Of a stretch of 10,058 nucleotides of DNA, positions 1 through 6,489 are shown piece by piece. The stretch comes from RUG11462 sp051877275. Lineage in GTDB: Bacteria; Bacillota; Clostridia; Oscillospirales; Acutalibacteraceae. The stretch's first letter is position 1, and every line of letters starts with the position of its first letter. The stretch covers positions 1-10,058 of the forward strand of contig JBJEIS010000147.1 of assembly GCA_051877275.1 (NCBI GenBank), written 5' to 3'. Below the pieces are notes generated by a model. It saw only the letters and a list, made by a program, of their open reading frames with translations, ran no database searches and was not told the origin of the DNA. A program made the position numbers and the translations under genes.

Positions 1-32
1 TGCATTTTTACATACAAATACTTATAAAATAA

Positions 33-61
33 TTGACAAATCAGTGTTTTAGTGCTAAAAT
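33..61 (+). promoter_or_regulatory. Sigma-A promoter for ilvE
   Basis: A perfect -35 box TTGACA lies at 33-38, followed by exactly 17 nt and the -10 box TAAAAT at 56-61, with an extended -10 TG at 53-54. Transcription would begin near position 68, giving a leader of about 110 nt before the ilvE start. It is one of the best consensus matches in the window and suggests strong basal expression, possibly modulated in the leader. Confidence 0.75.
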
Positions 62-63
62 TA

Positions 64-160
64 TTGAAAAAGTATTGGTTTTCAAGCGATTATGGCAATG
101 AGGCTAAGGCAACTTAACCTTAACTGTGTTACTTCTAAACCTTATGTTTTAAAGTTTTAA
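64..160 (+). promoter_or_regulatory. ilvE leader with hairpin and possible leader peptide
   Basis: This untranslated leader holds a 7-bp hairpin (64-70 with 79-85) near the expected transcription start. It also holds a 22-codon open frame from ATG at 92 to TAA at 158-160, with four leucine and two valine codons. The motif TAAGG at 105-109 can pair with CCTTA at 118-122 or 140-144, and CCTT at either place could pair with AAGG in the ilvE ribosome site. That is compatible with attenuation or translational switching. However, no Shine-Dalgarno precedes the small frame, it contains no isoleucine codon, and no intrinsic terminator follows it. No T-box signature was seen. The function is speculative. 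Confidence 0.22.
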
Positions 161-180
161 AGCAAAGGAGTCTTAATTTT

Positions 181-1251
181 ATGCTTAACATCAAAATCGA
201 AAAAACTACTACACCTAAAGAAAAACCTAAAAAAGGTGACAATCTTGGCTTTGGTCATATTTTTACCGACCATATGTTTGTAATGAACTATGAAAAAGGT
301 AAGGGTTGGTTTGACCCGAGAATTGTTCCTTTTGAAAATATTTCTTTGTCACCTGCTGCTATGGTATTTCATTACGGTCAGGAAATGTTTGAAGGCATGA
401 AAGCATATCGCGGTGTTGACGATAAAATTTATCTTTTCAGACCTGATATGAATGCAAAACGTGCAAATTCTTCAAATCGCCGTTTGGTTATTCCTGAAAT
501 CCCTGAAGACGATTTCGTTCAAGCAGTAACTGAACTTGTAAAGGTAGAAAAAGACTGGGTTCCCGAGGCAGAAGGCACATCGCTTTATATCAGACCGTTT
601 GTGATTGCAACTGATGAATTTTTAGGCGTTGCTCCGTCAGAAACATACTTATTTATGATTATTTTGTCGCCAAGCGGTGCTTATTATGAAAACGGCTTGG
701 AGCCTGTCGGCATTTGGATTGAAGATGAATATGTTCGTGCTGTTAAAGGCGGTATGGGATATATTAAAACAGGCGGTAACTACGCTGCAAGCTTGATTGC
801 TCAGGATAAAGCTCATGATGAGGGTTATTCTCAGGTTTTATGGCTTGACGGTGTTGAGCGTAAATATATCGAAGAAGTAGGAGCAATGAATATCTTCTTT
901 AAAATTAACGGAAAAATTGTTACTCCTATGCTCACCGGCAGCATTTTGCCGGGTATTACCCGTAAATCTACAATTGAACTTTGCAAAAAGTTCGGTTTTG
1001 AAGTTGAAGAACGCAGAATATCTGTTGATGAATTAATGGATGCCGCTAAATCAGGCGCATTAGAAGAGTGTTTCGGAACAGGTACTGCTGCAGTTATTTC
1101 GCCTGTTGGCAAACTTCGCTGCGGAAGTGATGTTATTGTTATCGGCGATAATAAAATCGGTGAAGTAAGCCAAAAGTTATATGATACCTTAACAGGTATT
1201 CAGTGGGGCAAAATTGACGACCCATTCGGTTGGCGCATAACTGTTTGCTAA
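181..1251 (+). CDS. ilvE: Branched-chain amino acid aminotransferase
   Basis: This 356-aa cytoplasmic PLP enzyme is expected to interconvert leucine, isoleucine and valine with their 2-oxo acids, using glutamate/2-oxoglutarate. It is the last step of branched-chain amino acid synthesis. It matches the fold-type IV aminotransferases of the longer (about 350 aa) BCAT subgroup. The N-terminal part has the FHYGQEMFEGMKAYR motif near residues 64-78. The PLP lysine is K196 in GYIKTGGNYAAS, LWLDG is at 220-224, and the EEVGAMN cofactor motif is at 231-237. A GTGTAA phosphate-binding segment lies near residue 300. Length is normal and all key residues seem present. The start is ATG at 181, with AAAGGAG at 164-170. 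A promoter lies upstream and a strong hairpin follows the stop, so it may be transcribed alone or read through into the next two genes. Confidence 0.95.
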   Translation: MLNIKIEKTTTPKEKPKKGDNLGFGHIFTDHMFVMNYEKGKGWFDPRIVPFENISLSPAAMVFHYGQEMFEGMKAYRGVDDKIYLFRPDMNAKRANSSNRRLVIPEIPEDDFVQAVTELVKVEKDWVPEAEGTSLYIRPFVIATDEFLGVAPSETYLFMIILSPSGAYYENGLEPVGIWIEDEYVRAVKGGMGYIKTGGNYAASLIAQDKAHDEGYSQVLWLDGVERKYIEEVGAMNIFFKINGKIVTPMLTGSILPGITRKSTIELCKKFGFEVEERRISVDELMDAAKSGALEECFGTGTAAVISPVGKLRCGSDVIVIGDNKIGEVSQKLYDTLTGIQWGKIDDPFGWRITVC

Positions 1252-1265
1252 ATTAAATCGTTAGA

Positions 1266-1300
1266 ACAAAAAGTGAATAGCTTTGCTATTCACTTTTTGT
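1266..1300 (+). terminator. Strong hairpin between ilvE and glnA-like gene
   Basis: A perfect inverted repeat of 15 bp (1266-1280 with 1286-1300) has a CTTTG loop whose ends can also pair, leaving three unpaired T. The stable core AGTGAATAG/CTATTCACT is followed by five T and then GATTTTTA, the form of an intrinsic terminator. It begins 15 nt after the ilvE stop. Only 39 nt separate it from the next start codon, and no convincing promoter was found there. It could therefore act as a leaky terminator or a regulated attenuator for the downstream pair. Confidence 0.85.
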
Positions 1301-1327
1301 GATTTTTATAGAGCCTTTAAGGCAGAA

Positions 1328-1333
1328 CGGAGA
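1328..1333 (+). promoter_or_regulatory. Ribosome site fixing the glnA-like start
   Basis: CGGAGA sits 6 nt before ATG at 1340. This supports ATG 1340 over an in-frame TTG at 1283, which would lie inside the loop of the terminator hairpin and has no ribosome site. The family N-terminus also begins at the later start. Confidence 0.75.
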
Positions 1334-1339
1334 AAAAAC

Positions 1340-2545
1340 ATGTACTCATATGAAGAAGTTTTAACTTATGTGGAGCAGGAAAATGTTAAGTTTATCAGAC
1401 TTGCATTTTGCGATATTTTCGGTAAAACCAAAAATGTATCTATTACCCCAAGTGAATTAGAACGCGCTTTTACAAAGGGTATTTTTATTGATGCTTCTAA
1501 AATGACCGGGCTTGGATGTGAGAGTAACGGCAGTTTGGTTTTGGTACCTGATCCGTCAACTCTTACGGTTTTGCCTTGGCGTCCTACTCACGGCAGAGTT
1601 GTTAAGTTCTTCTGCGATGTAAACTATCCTGACGGCTCACCTTATGAATTTGACAGCAGATATATTTTAAGAAATGCGGTAAAAGCTGCTAAAGCGGCAG
1701 GGATTAAAACAAATTTTGCCGCTAAATATGAGTTTTATCTTTTTAAAACAGATGAAGAGGGTAACCCGACCGATGAAACTCATGATACCGCGGGATATAT
1801 GGATATAGCGCCTGAAGATAAGGGTGAGAATATTAGAAGAGAAATCTGCCTTTCTCTTGAAGAAATGGATATTCATCCGATGTATTCTTATCATGAAGTA
1901 GGCCCGGGACAGCATGAAATTGTTTTCAGAAGAAGCGATCCGCTTTCATCGGCGGATAATGCTACAAACTTTAAAATGGCGGTAGAAACTATTGCGGCAA
2001 GATCGGGACTTTATGCATCGTTTATGCCAAAACCGCTTGAAAATGAATTAGGCAACGCTATGTTTATTGATATTATTGCTAAAAGTAATAGCGGCGAGGA
2101 TATTTTAAAGCCTTTTACTGCGGGTATTATAAAATATATTAAAGATATTACACTTTTCTTGAATCCTACAAGACAGTCTTATTTAAGACTCAGTGATAAA
2201 AATTCGCCTAATATCATAAGCTGGTCAAATCATAATTTATCGCAGTTAATCCGTATTTGTAATGATAATGAGGATTTTGAAAAAATCGAGCTTCGTTCAC
2301 CTGACCCGCAGGCTAATCCTTATCTTGCGTGTGCACTGCTTATTTATGCAGGAATTAGGGGAGTTGAAGAGAATCTTGTACTGTGTGATTCTATAGATGT
2401 AAACTTAACTAAAGAGTATAACAGTGAATACGATAATCTTGACAGATTGCCTGATACCATTGACAAAGCATTTAATCTTGCACAAAACAGCGAATTTGTA
2501 AAATCGGTGTTGCCTGAAAAAATTATTGAAGCTTACCATTCCTAA
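1340..2545 (+). CDS. Glutamine synthetase homologue, probably non-catalytic
   Basis: This 401-aa protein has the type I glutamine synthetase fold but is shorter than the usual 440-470 aa. Family motifs appear in order: N-terminal beta-grasp with VKFIRLAFCDIFG (17-29), STLTVLPWR (73-81), YEFYLF (130-135), HEVGPGQHEI (185-194), FMPKP (228-232), NPTRQSYLRL (275-284) and IELRSPDPQANPYLA (316-330). Compared with the canonical enzyme (Salmonella numbering), several active-site positions differ: Glu129 is K129, Ser53 is K54, Asn264 is L237, His269 is F242 and Arg339 is L300. The other metal ligands E131, E186, E193 and E317, plus the glutamate-binding R283, remain. Two of three ligands of the second metal site, which helps bind ATP, are thus gone. 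The adenylylation tyrosine region is absent. Ligand-sensing or structural roles seem likelier than glutamine synthesis. It is followed 32 nt later by an ANTAR regulator, a pairing known for clostridial glnA genes. Confidence 0.85.
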   Translation: MYSYEEVLTYVEQENVKFIRLAFCDIFGKTKNVSITPSELERAFTKGIFIDASKMTGLGCESNGSLVLVPDPSTLTVLPWRPTHGRVVKFFCDVNYPDGSPYEFDSRYILRNAVKAAKAAGIKTNFAAKYEFYLFKTDEEGNPTDETHDTAGYMDIAPEDKGENIRREICLSLEEMDIHPMYSYHEVGPGQHEIVFRRSDPLSSADNATNFKMAVETIAARSGLYASFMPKPLENELGNAMFIDIIAKSNSGEDILKPFTAGIIKYIKDITLFLNPTRQSYLRLSDKNSPNIISWSNHNLSQLIRICNDNEDFEKIELRSPDPQANPYLACALLIYAGIRGVEENLVLCDSIDVNLTKEYNSEYDNLDRLPDTIDKAFNLAQNSEFVKSVLPEKIIEAYHS

Positions 2546-2564
2546 AAATATTTTAAAAATATGT

Positions 2565-2571
2565 AAAGGAG
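2565..2571 (+). promoter_or_regulatory. Ribosome site fixing the ANTAR gene start
   Basis: AAAGGAG ends 6 nt before ATG at 2578. An in-frame TTG at 2575 would be only 3 nt away, too close, so ATG 2578 is preferred and the protein is 195 aa. Confidence 0.75.
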
Positions 2572-2577
2572 AATTTG

Positions 2578-3165
2578 ATGAGTATTGAAAAACATTCATA
2601 CAGTGTTCTCATTGTTTCAGGCTCTGAAAAAGGAATGGATTTTATAAGCAAAAATTTGCCTATGGAGCTTTTTTACCCCACTGTGTCGCTTACCAATTCC
2701 GCTGAAGCAAGACGACTTTTGCTTTCACAGGATTTTGATATTGTATTAATTAATACTCCGCTCAAAGACGGAGCGGGGATTGATCTTGCTCTTGAAATTG
2801 CCGAAAGAGATTTTACATCTGTTATGCTTATAGTAAAAGCGGATGCTTTCGACCAGGTAGCATATAAAGTAGAGGACTACGGCGTTTTTTGTTTGCCTAA
2901 ACCTACTTCAAAAGAACGCTTGCTTCAGGTGATGCGCCTTATGACAGCAACTCATTCAAGACTCGCAAGAGCCAAAAAAGAAACGGCTACTTTGCAGTCT
3001 AAAATGGAAGAGATCAGAATTGTCAACCGCGCAAAATGGGTGCTGATAGACCAGCTCGGGTTTTCCGAGCCTGAGGCACATAGGTATATTGAAAAGCAGG
3101 CAATGGATCAGTGTATAACAAGAAAAAAAGTATCAGAGAATATTTTAAAAACCTACGAACTATAA
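2578..3165 (+). CDS. ANTAR-domain antiterminator with pseudo-receiver
   Basis: This 195-aa protein is predicted to be a cytoplasmic RNA-binding regulator of the AmiR/NasR type. Residues about 8-122 form a receiver-like fold. The phosphoacceptor aspartate is replaced by asparagine (N59 in IVLINTPLKDGAG), the usual acidic pair at the first strand is missing (VSGSE), and the switch Thr/Ser is K87. The conserved lysine K108 before proline is kept, so ordinary phosphorylation is unlikely. A helical linker (120-147) leads into an ANTAR domain (about 135-195). Its hallmarks are RAKWVLI at 151-157, the SEPEAHRYIEKQAM region at 163-176 and a final KKVSENIL helix. ANTAR proteins bind paired hexaloop hairpins and prevent termination. 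Co-occurrence with a glutamine synthetase gene is known from clostridia (NitR-type proteins), which suggests nitrogen control. It is probably cotranscribed with the preceding gene, and its stop codon lies inside the terminator. Confidence 0.9.
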   Translation: MSIEKHSYSVLIVSGSEKGMDFISKNLPMELFYPTVSLTNSAEARRLLLSQDFDIVLINTPLKDGAGIDLALEIAERDFTSVMLIVKADAFDQVAYKVEDYGVFCLPKPTSKERLLQVMRLMTATHSRLARAKKETATLQSKMEEIRIVNRAKWVLIDQLGFSEPEAHRYIEKQAMDQCITRKKVSENILKTYEL

Positions 3166-3196
3166 GTTTTTAGCTGTAATAGTGATGTAGGTTTTT
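3147..3196 (+). terminator. Terminator overlapping the end of the ANTAR gene
   Basis: AAAAACCTAC at 3147-3156 pairs with GTAGGTTTTT at 3187-3196, followed by another T. An inner ACTAT/ATAGT pairing (3159-3163 with 3179-3183) extends the structure. The left arm lies within the last codons of the ANTAR gene. The large imperfect loop makes it weaker than the other two terminators. Confidence 0.65.
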
Positions 3197-3214
3197 TATT
3201 TTATGTTATATTTG

Positions 3215-3243
3215 TTGACTTTTGGTTAATAATAAGGTAAAAT
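3215..3243 (+). promoter_or_regulatory. Sigma-A promoter for the glycosyltransferase operon
   Basis: TTGACT at 3215-3220 and TAAAAT at 3238-3243 are separated by exactly 17 nt. Transcription would start near 3250, about 60 nt before the first gene of the operon. The -10 box is identical to that of ilvE. The site lies just after the preceding terminator, marking an independent transcription unit. Confidence 0.7.
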
Positions 3244-3311
3244 TAGTATATTGTGCGTTATAAATGTTAAATGAATTACATAAGATAAGTTCTTATAGGA
3301 GGAATTAAAAA

Positions 3312-4253
3312 ATGACTAAACTGTTTATTGTTATTCCTTGTTATAATGAGGGTGAAGTTCTTTTTGAAACTTCAAAAAGACTTAATGAAAAAATAGGTGG
3401 AATGATAGATAACGGTAAAATCACAAAAGACAGTCGAATTATTTTTGTAGATGACGGCTCAAAGGATAATACATGGGAGATAATTGAAAAGCTGCATAGT
3501 GAAAATGAATTGTTTTCAGGTTGCAAATTATCAAGAAACAGAGGACATCAGAATGCTTTGTTGGCAGGGCTTTCTTGCGCTAAAGGTGAGTGTGACGCCG
3601 TAATTTCTATGGATGCGGATTTGCAAGACGATATAGACGCCATTGATAAATTTGTCGAGGCATATGAAGACGGTTATGAGGTTGTTTACGGTGTGAGAAA
3701 CAGCCGAAAAAAAGACAGCGCATTTAAAAAGATAACTGCTGAAGGATTTTATAAATTTATGAATTTTATGGGTGCTGAGGTTGTTTTTAATCACGCAGAT
3801 TACCGTCTTTTAGGCTCCAAGGCTTTGGAAGGGCTGTTTGAATTCAGCGAAGTAAATCTTTTTTTAAGAGGATTGGTTCCTTTAGTCGGTTATAAATCAA
3901 CAAAGGTTTATTATGAACGAAATGAACGCTTTGCGGGTGAAAGCAAATATCCGCTCAAAAAAATGTTGTCATTTGCTTTCGACGGAATAAGCTCATTAAG
4001 TATTAAACCTATTAAGATGATAATAAATTTAGGTGTAATCTGCTTTTTGATAAGCATTGTAATACTTATTTATTCGCTTGTTCAGCATTTTTGCGGAAAT
4101 ACTGTCAGCGGTTGGACCAGTATAGTTATATCGATTTGGGCTTTGGGCGGTCTTCAGATGATTGCTATCGGTATTATAGGTGAGTATATCGGAAAAGTGT
4201 TTATGGAAACCAAGCGTCGACCGCGATATATAATTGAAGAATATTTGAAATAG
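3312..4253 (+). CDS. Polyprenyl-phosphate glycosyltransferase, GT2 (GtrB/DPM1-like)
   Basis: This 313-aa membrane-associated enzyme is predicted to transfer a sugar from a nucleotide donor to undecaprenyl phosphate on the cytoplasmic face. The GT-A domain has the start FIVIPCYNEGE (5-15), VDDGS (46-50), SRNRGHQNALLAGL (74-87), the metal/nucleotide DAD at 101-103 with LQDD after it, and the ERFAGESKYPLKKM segment (205-218) typical of GtrB, ArnC and dolichol-phosphate mannosyltransferases. Two membrane helices follow at about 233-256 and 269-292, with a basic C-terminal tail (KRRPRY). Length is normal for the family. ATG at 3312 has AGGAGG at 3297-3302. It is followed after 13 nt by a GT-C-type transferase, so the two likely form a charge-then-transfer pair. 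The sugar cannot be told from sequence. No GtrA-like flippase gene is next to it. Confidence 0.93.
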   Translation: MTKLFIVIPCYNEGEVLFETSKRLNEKIGGMIDNGKITKDSRIIFVDDGSKDNTWEIIEKLHSENELFSGCKLSRNRGHQNALLAGLSCAKGECDAVISMDADLQDDIDAIDKFVEAYEDGYEVVYGVRNSRKKDSAFKKITAEGFYKFMNFMGAEVVFNHADYRLLGSKALEGLFEFSEVNLFLRGLVPLVGYKSTKVYYERNERFAGESKYPLKKMLSFAFDGISSLSIKPIKMIINLGVICFLISIVILIYSLVQHFCGNTVSGWTSIVISIWALGGLQMIAIGIIGEYIGKVFMETKRRPRYIIEEYLK

Positions 4254-4266
4254 GATGGTGTGAAGT

Positions 4267-6312
4267 TTGCGGGCAAAAGTACAAAGTATTGTTTATATCG
4301 GAATTTCATTTTTAACTGCAATTTTTTTGCTTATTTCGTTTAACGCGGCGACTATGTATTTTGACGGGCAAAGTATGAGCTATTCAAATATTTTGCTTAC
4401 CGTAGGCGAATTTATTGTAATTTCTGTTCTTATTTTCTTTTTATTTAAAGCTGTAAATAAGGCTGAAGGTAAGTTAATAAAAATACTTACAGTTTCGTTA
4501 TTTGGTCTTTTTATAGTTGGTGAATTAGTATTCTTATTCGCGTTTTCTTCTATTCCGTCTGCTGACGCTTATAATTGTATAGACACAGCTGTCGGCTTTT
4601 TAAATGACAAAAATCTGATTGTTGATGAAAACCACCGTTATTATAATTATTTTTGTCATTACAGTAACAATAATTTGTTTATTATGATACTGTATTTGTA
4701 TTTTAAAATTTTCAGAATAAGCAATTATGTTTTTGCGTCTAAAATATTAAACGCTGTTTTGATTTTTGTTGCGGTAGTATTTGCTTATCTTTCAGTTAAA
4801 TTGCTTTTCGGTGAAAAGACAGCGCTTAAGGCTATGGTTGTTTTTGTGCTAAACCCATCGCTTTATTTTCATATTCAATGGGTTTATACATTAACCTTCA
4901 GTCTGCCTTTTATGATGGCAATTTTTTATATCGGATTATTAATACCAAGGCAAAAATCGATTATTAAAATAGCTGCTTTATCTGCAACTATTGCTGTTTT
5001 ATCGGCAATAGGATATTTAATAAGACCTACATCGATTTTTCCTTTGATTGCATTTGCAATAATATTATTAATGAGGATTAAGCTTAACAAAGAGTATTGG
5101 AAAAGATTTTTTTCTTGTGTTGCAATCTTTACATTAGTGTTTTTTATTGTTTTTCAATCTTGTTTAGCTTATGCAAATCATAGATTTGAAAAAACTATTC
5201 CTTATAATCTGCCTATAACCCATTGGATAATGATGGGGCTTTCTAATGACGGCTCATATGATTCCGGCGAAGTTTCAAAAACCAATAGTTTTGGTGATAC
5301 AAAACAGGAAAAAATAGACGGAAATGTAGATGAAATCAAAAAACGCGTTGAGGAAAAAGGTTTTTCGCAAATTGATAACCATTTGGTAAAAAAACTCGGA
5401 AATACTTTTTTAGACGGTACACACGCTACTTTGCACAGAATGAGGCAGCAAGAGTCTTATTCTGCTTTGAGTGATGTTGTGGTGGGGGATAATAATTTTT
5501 GGTTTGTGCTTTATTGCCAGGGATTTAGATTATTTACTTTTGCATTTTGCTTAGTAGGTATATATTATTTGGTTAAAAAAGATGAGTGGGGCTTAATGCC
5601 TTTTGTTATCACTGTTTTAGGTGGATTTGTTTTCTATTTGCTTTGGGAAACAAAACAGGCATACAGTCTGCCGTTTACCTTGCCTATGTTGACTATAGGA
5701 ATATACGGTCTTAGCAATCTTGACAGTAGAATTAAGTTGTTTAAAAAATCAAAGTTGAATATACTTTCAGCTTTTATTGCAATTACACTTTTTATTTCTT
5801 ATGCATTTATTGCTTTAGGATATAATGAAAAATTCTATGTATACAGCGGTTATGATTATTCTGTTAAATCAACAAGTAATTATATTAGTGAACCTTTATA
5901 TTTAAAAGACAGCAGTTCTGAAATTACTCAGCAGTTTTATACCGATAATGCGTTTAATTATATAAGAATTTATGCTAAAGTCAGCAAAACAAAGAGCTTT
6001 TCTTGTAAATTTTCAATTGCTGATGAAAACGGAAAAAATATTATAACTCAAGATATTACTCAAGACGCTTTTAAACGCAAAAGTGACGGAACTTCGGTTT
6101 TTAGTATGAAACTTGATGAAATATCAGGAAGCCAAAAATATATTATTAATATTACAGGTTTTTCAGGTGATTCAAAAGTCGGAATACTCAAAAAACATTC
6201 TTTTGGAGTTGATAATTACAAAGGAGATTTATATTACAACGGTCAAAAGCAATATGGTGACTTATTGCTCGAAGTAGGTGAGTATGAACAACCTATTGAG
6301 CAAAAGAAATAG
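4267..6312 (+). CDS. Polytopic GT-C-type glycosyltransferase with extracytoplasmic tail
   Basis: This 681-aa membrane protein has roughly 12-13 hydrophobic segments over residues 6-516, then a hydrophilic, beta-rich tail of about 150 residues (530-681) expected outside the cell. The layout fits GT39/PMT_2-like transferases that take a sugar from a polyprenyl phosphate. A candidate catalytic acidic residue lies in the first outer loop (SADAYN, D100). Other family-like pieces are LIRPTSIFPL (251-260), THWIMMGLSNDGSYD (318-332) and WETKQAYSLPF (460-470). The tail may bind carbohydrate or the acceptor, but no named domain was recognised. The start is TTG at 4267: AGGA lies at 4252-4255, overlapping the previous stop, and the first membrane helix begins at once, while the next in-frame ATG would remove much of it. 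It is coexpressed with the upstream GT2 and ends before a strong terminator. The acceptor (teichoic acid, surface polysaccharide or protein) is unknown. Confidence 0.82.
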   Translation: MRAKVQSIVYIGISFLTAIFLLISFNAATMYFDGQSMSYSNILLTVGEFIVISVLIFFLFKAVNKAEGKLIKILTVSLFGLFIVGELVFLFAFSSIPSADAYNCIDTAVGFLNDKNLIVDENHRYYNYFCHYSNNNLFIMILYLYFKIFRISNYVFASKILNAVLIFVAVVFAYLSVKLLFGEKTALKAMVVFVLNPSLYFHIQWVYTLTFSLPFMMAIFYIGLLIPRQKSIIKIAALSATIAVLSAIGYLIRPTSIFPLIAFAIILLMRIKLNKEYWKRFFSCVAIFTLVFFIVFQSCLAYANHRFEKTIPYNLPITHWIMMGLSNDGSYDSGEVSKTNSFGDTKQEKIDGNVDEIKKRVEEKGFSQIDNHLVKKLGNTFLDGTHATLHRMRQQESYSALSDVVVGDNNFWFVLYCQGFRLFTFAFCLVGIYYLVKKDEWGLMPFVITVLGGFVFYLLWETKQAYSLPFTLPMLTIGIYGLSNLDSRIKLFKKSKLNILSAFIAITLFISYAFIALGYNEKFYVYSGYDYSVKSTSNYISEPLYLKDSSSEITQQFYTDNAFNYIRIYAKVSKTKSFSCKFSIADENGKNIITQDITQDAFKRKSDGTSVFSMKLDEISGSQKYIINITGFSGDSKVGILKKHSFGVDNYKGDLYYNGQKQYGDLLLEVGEYEQPIEQKK

Positions 6313-6343
6313 AAAAGGTTCATTTTAAAATATAATAAGCTTT

Positions 6344-6380
6344 ATAAAAACCTTGTTCATATATTGAACAAGGTTTTTAT
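6344..6380 (+). terminator. Terminator after the glycosyltransferase operon
   Basis: AAAAACCTTGTTCA at 6346-6359 pairs perfectly with 6365-6378, with two further pairs outside and a TATAT loop. The five T of the right arm serve as the U-tract. It starts 31 nt after the stop codon. With A and T runs on both sides it may work in either direction, though no gene on the opposite strand uses it here. Confidence 0.85.
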
Positions 6381-6429
6381 ATTGAGTAAAAAAAGTTAAG
6401 ATTTTTTTATTGATGGTTATGTCTGTTTC

Positions 6430-6458
6430 TTGAAAGCATAAGAAAAGTTTGCTTTAAT
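6430..6458 (+). promoter_or_regulatory. Promoter for the GH10 gene
   Basis: TTGAAA at 6430-6435 and TTTAAT at 6453-6458 are spaced by 17 nt. Transcription would start near 6465, leaving a short leader of about 25 nt that contains AGGAGG at 6476-6481. No clear operator, catabolite-repressor (cre) site or riboswitch was recognised between 6381 and 6489. Confidence 0.55.
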
Positions 6459-6489
6459 AAAGTTAAAAGAATAGTAGGAGGAGACATAT

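Noticed and set aside
68..180. T-box riboswitch in the ilvE leader
   Set aside because: The leader is too short, the conserved T-box sequence with its GGTGG core is absent, and no terminator precedes the gene.
831..1112. Antisense open frame within ilvE
   Set aside because: It lies fully opposite a well-conserved enzyme gene and its translation resembles no family; it is a by-product of codon usage on the other strand.
1283..1339. N-terminal extension of the glutamine synthetase homologue from TTG at 1283
   Set aside because: The TTG sits in the loop of the terminator hairpin, has no ribosome site, and the extra 19 residues do not look like the family. ATG 1340 has CGGAGA at good spacing.
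1252..1339. ANTAR target (paired hexaloop hairpins) before the glnA-like gene
   Set aside because: The single hairpin has a 3-5 nt loop and no second hairpin with a six-base loop starting with A and carrying G at position four was found. The ilvE and GT2 leaders also lack it.
1667..1915. Antisense open frame within the glutamine synthetase homologue, and similar ones opposite the GT2 gene and near 2405-2599 and 8814-9005
   Set aside because: All are shadows of conserved sense genes with no independent coding evidence.
6381..6489. Small gene or RNA between the glycosyltransferase terminator and the GH10 gene
   Set aside because: The stretch is AT-rich with no frame carrying a ribosome site and no stable structure; only the promoter and ribosome site are supported.
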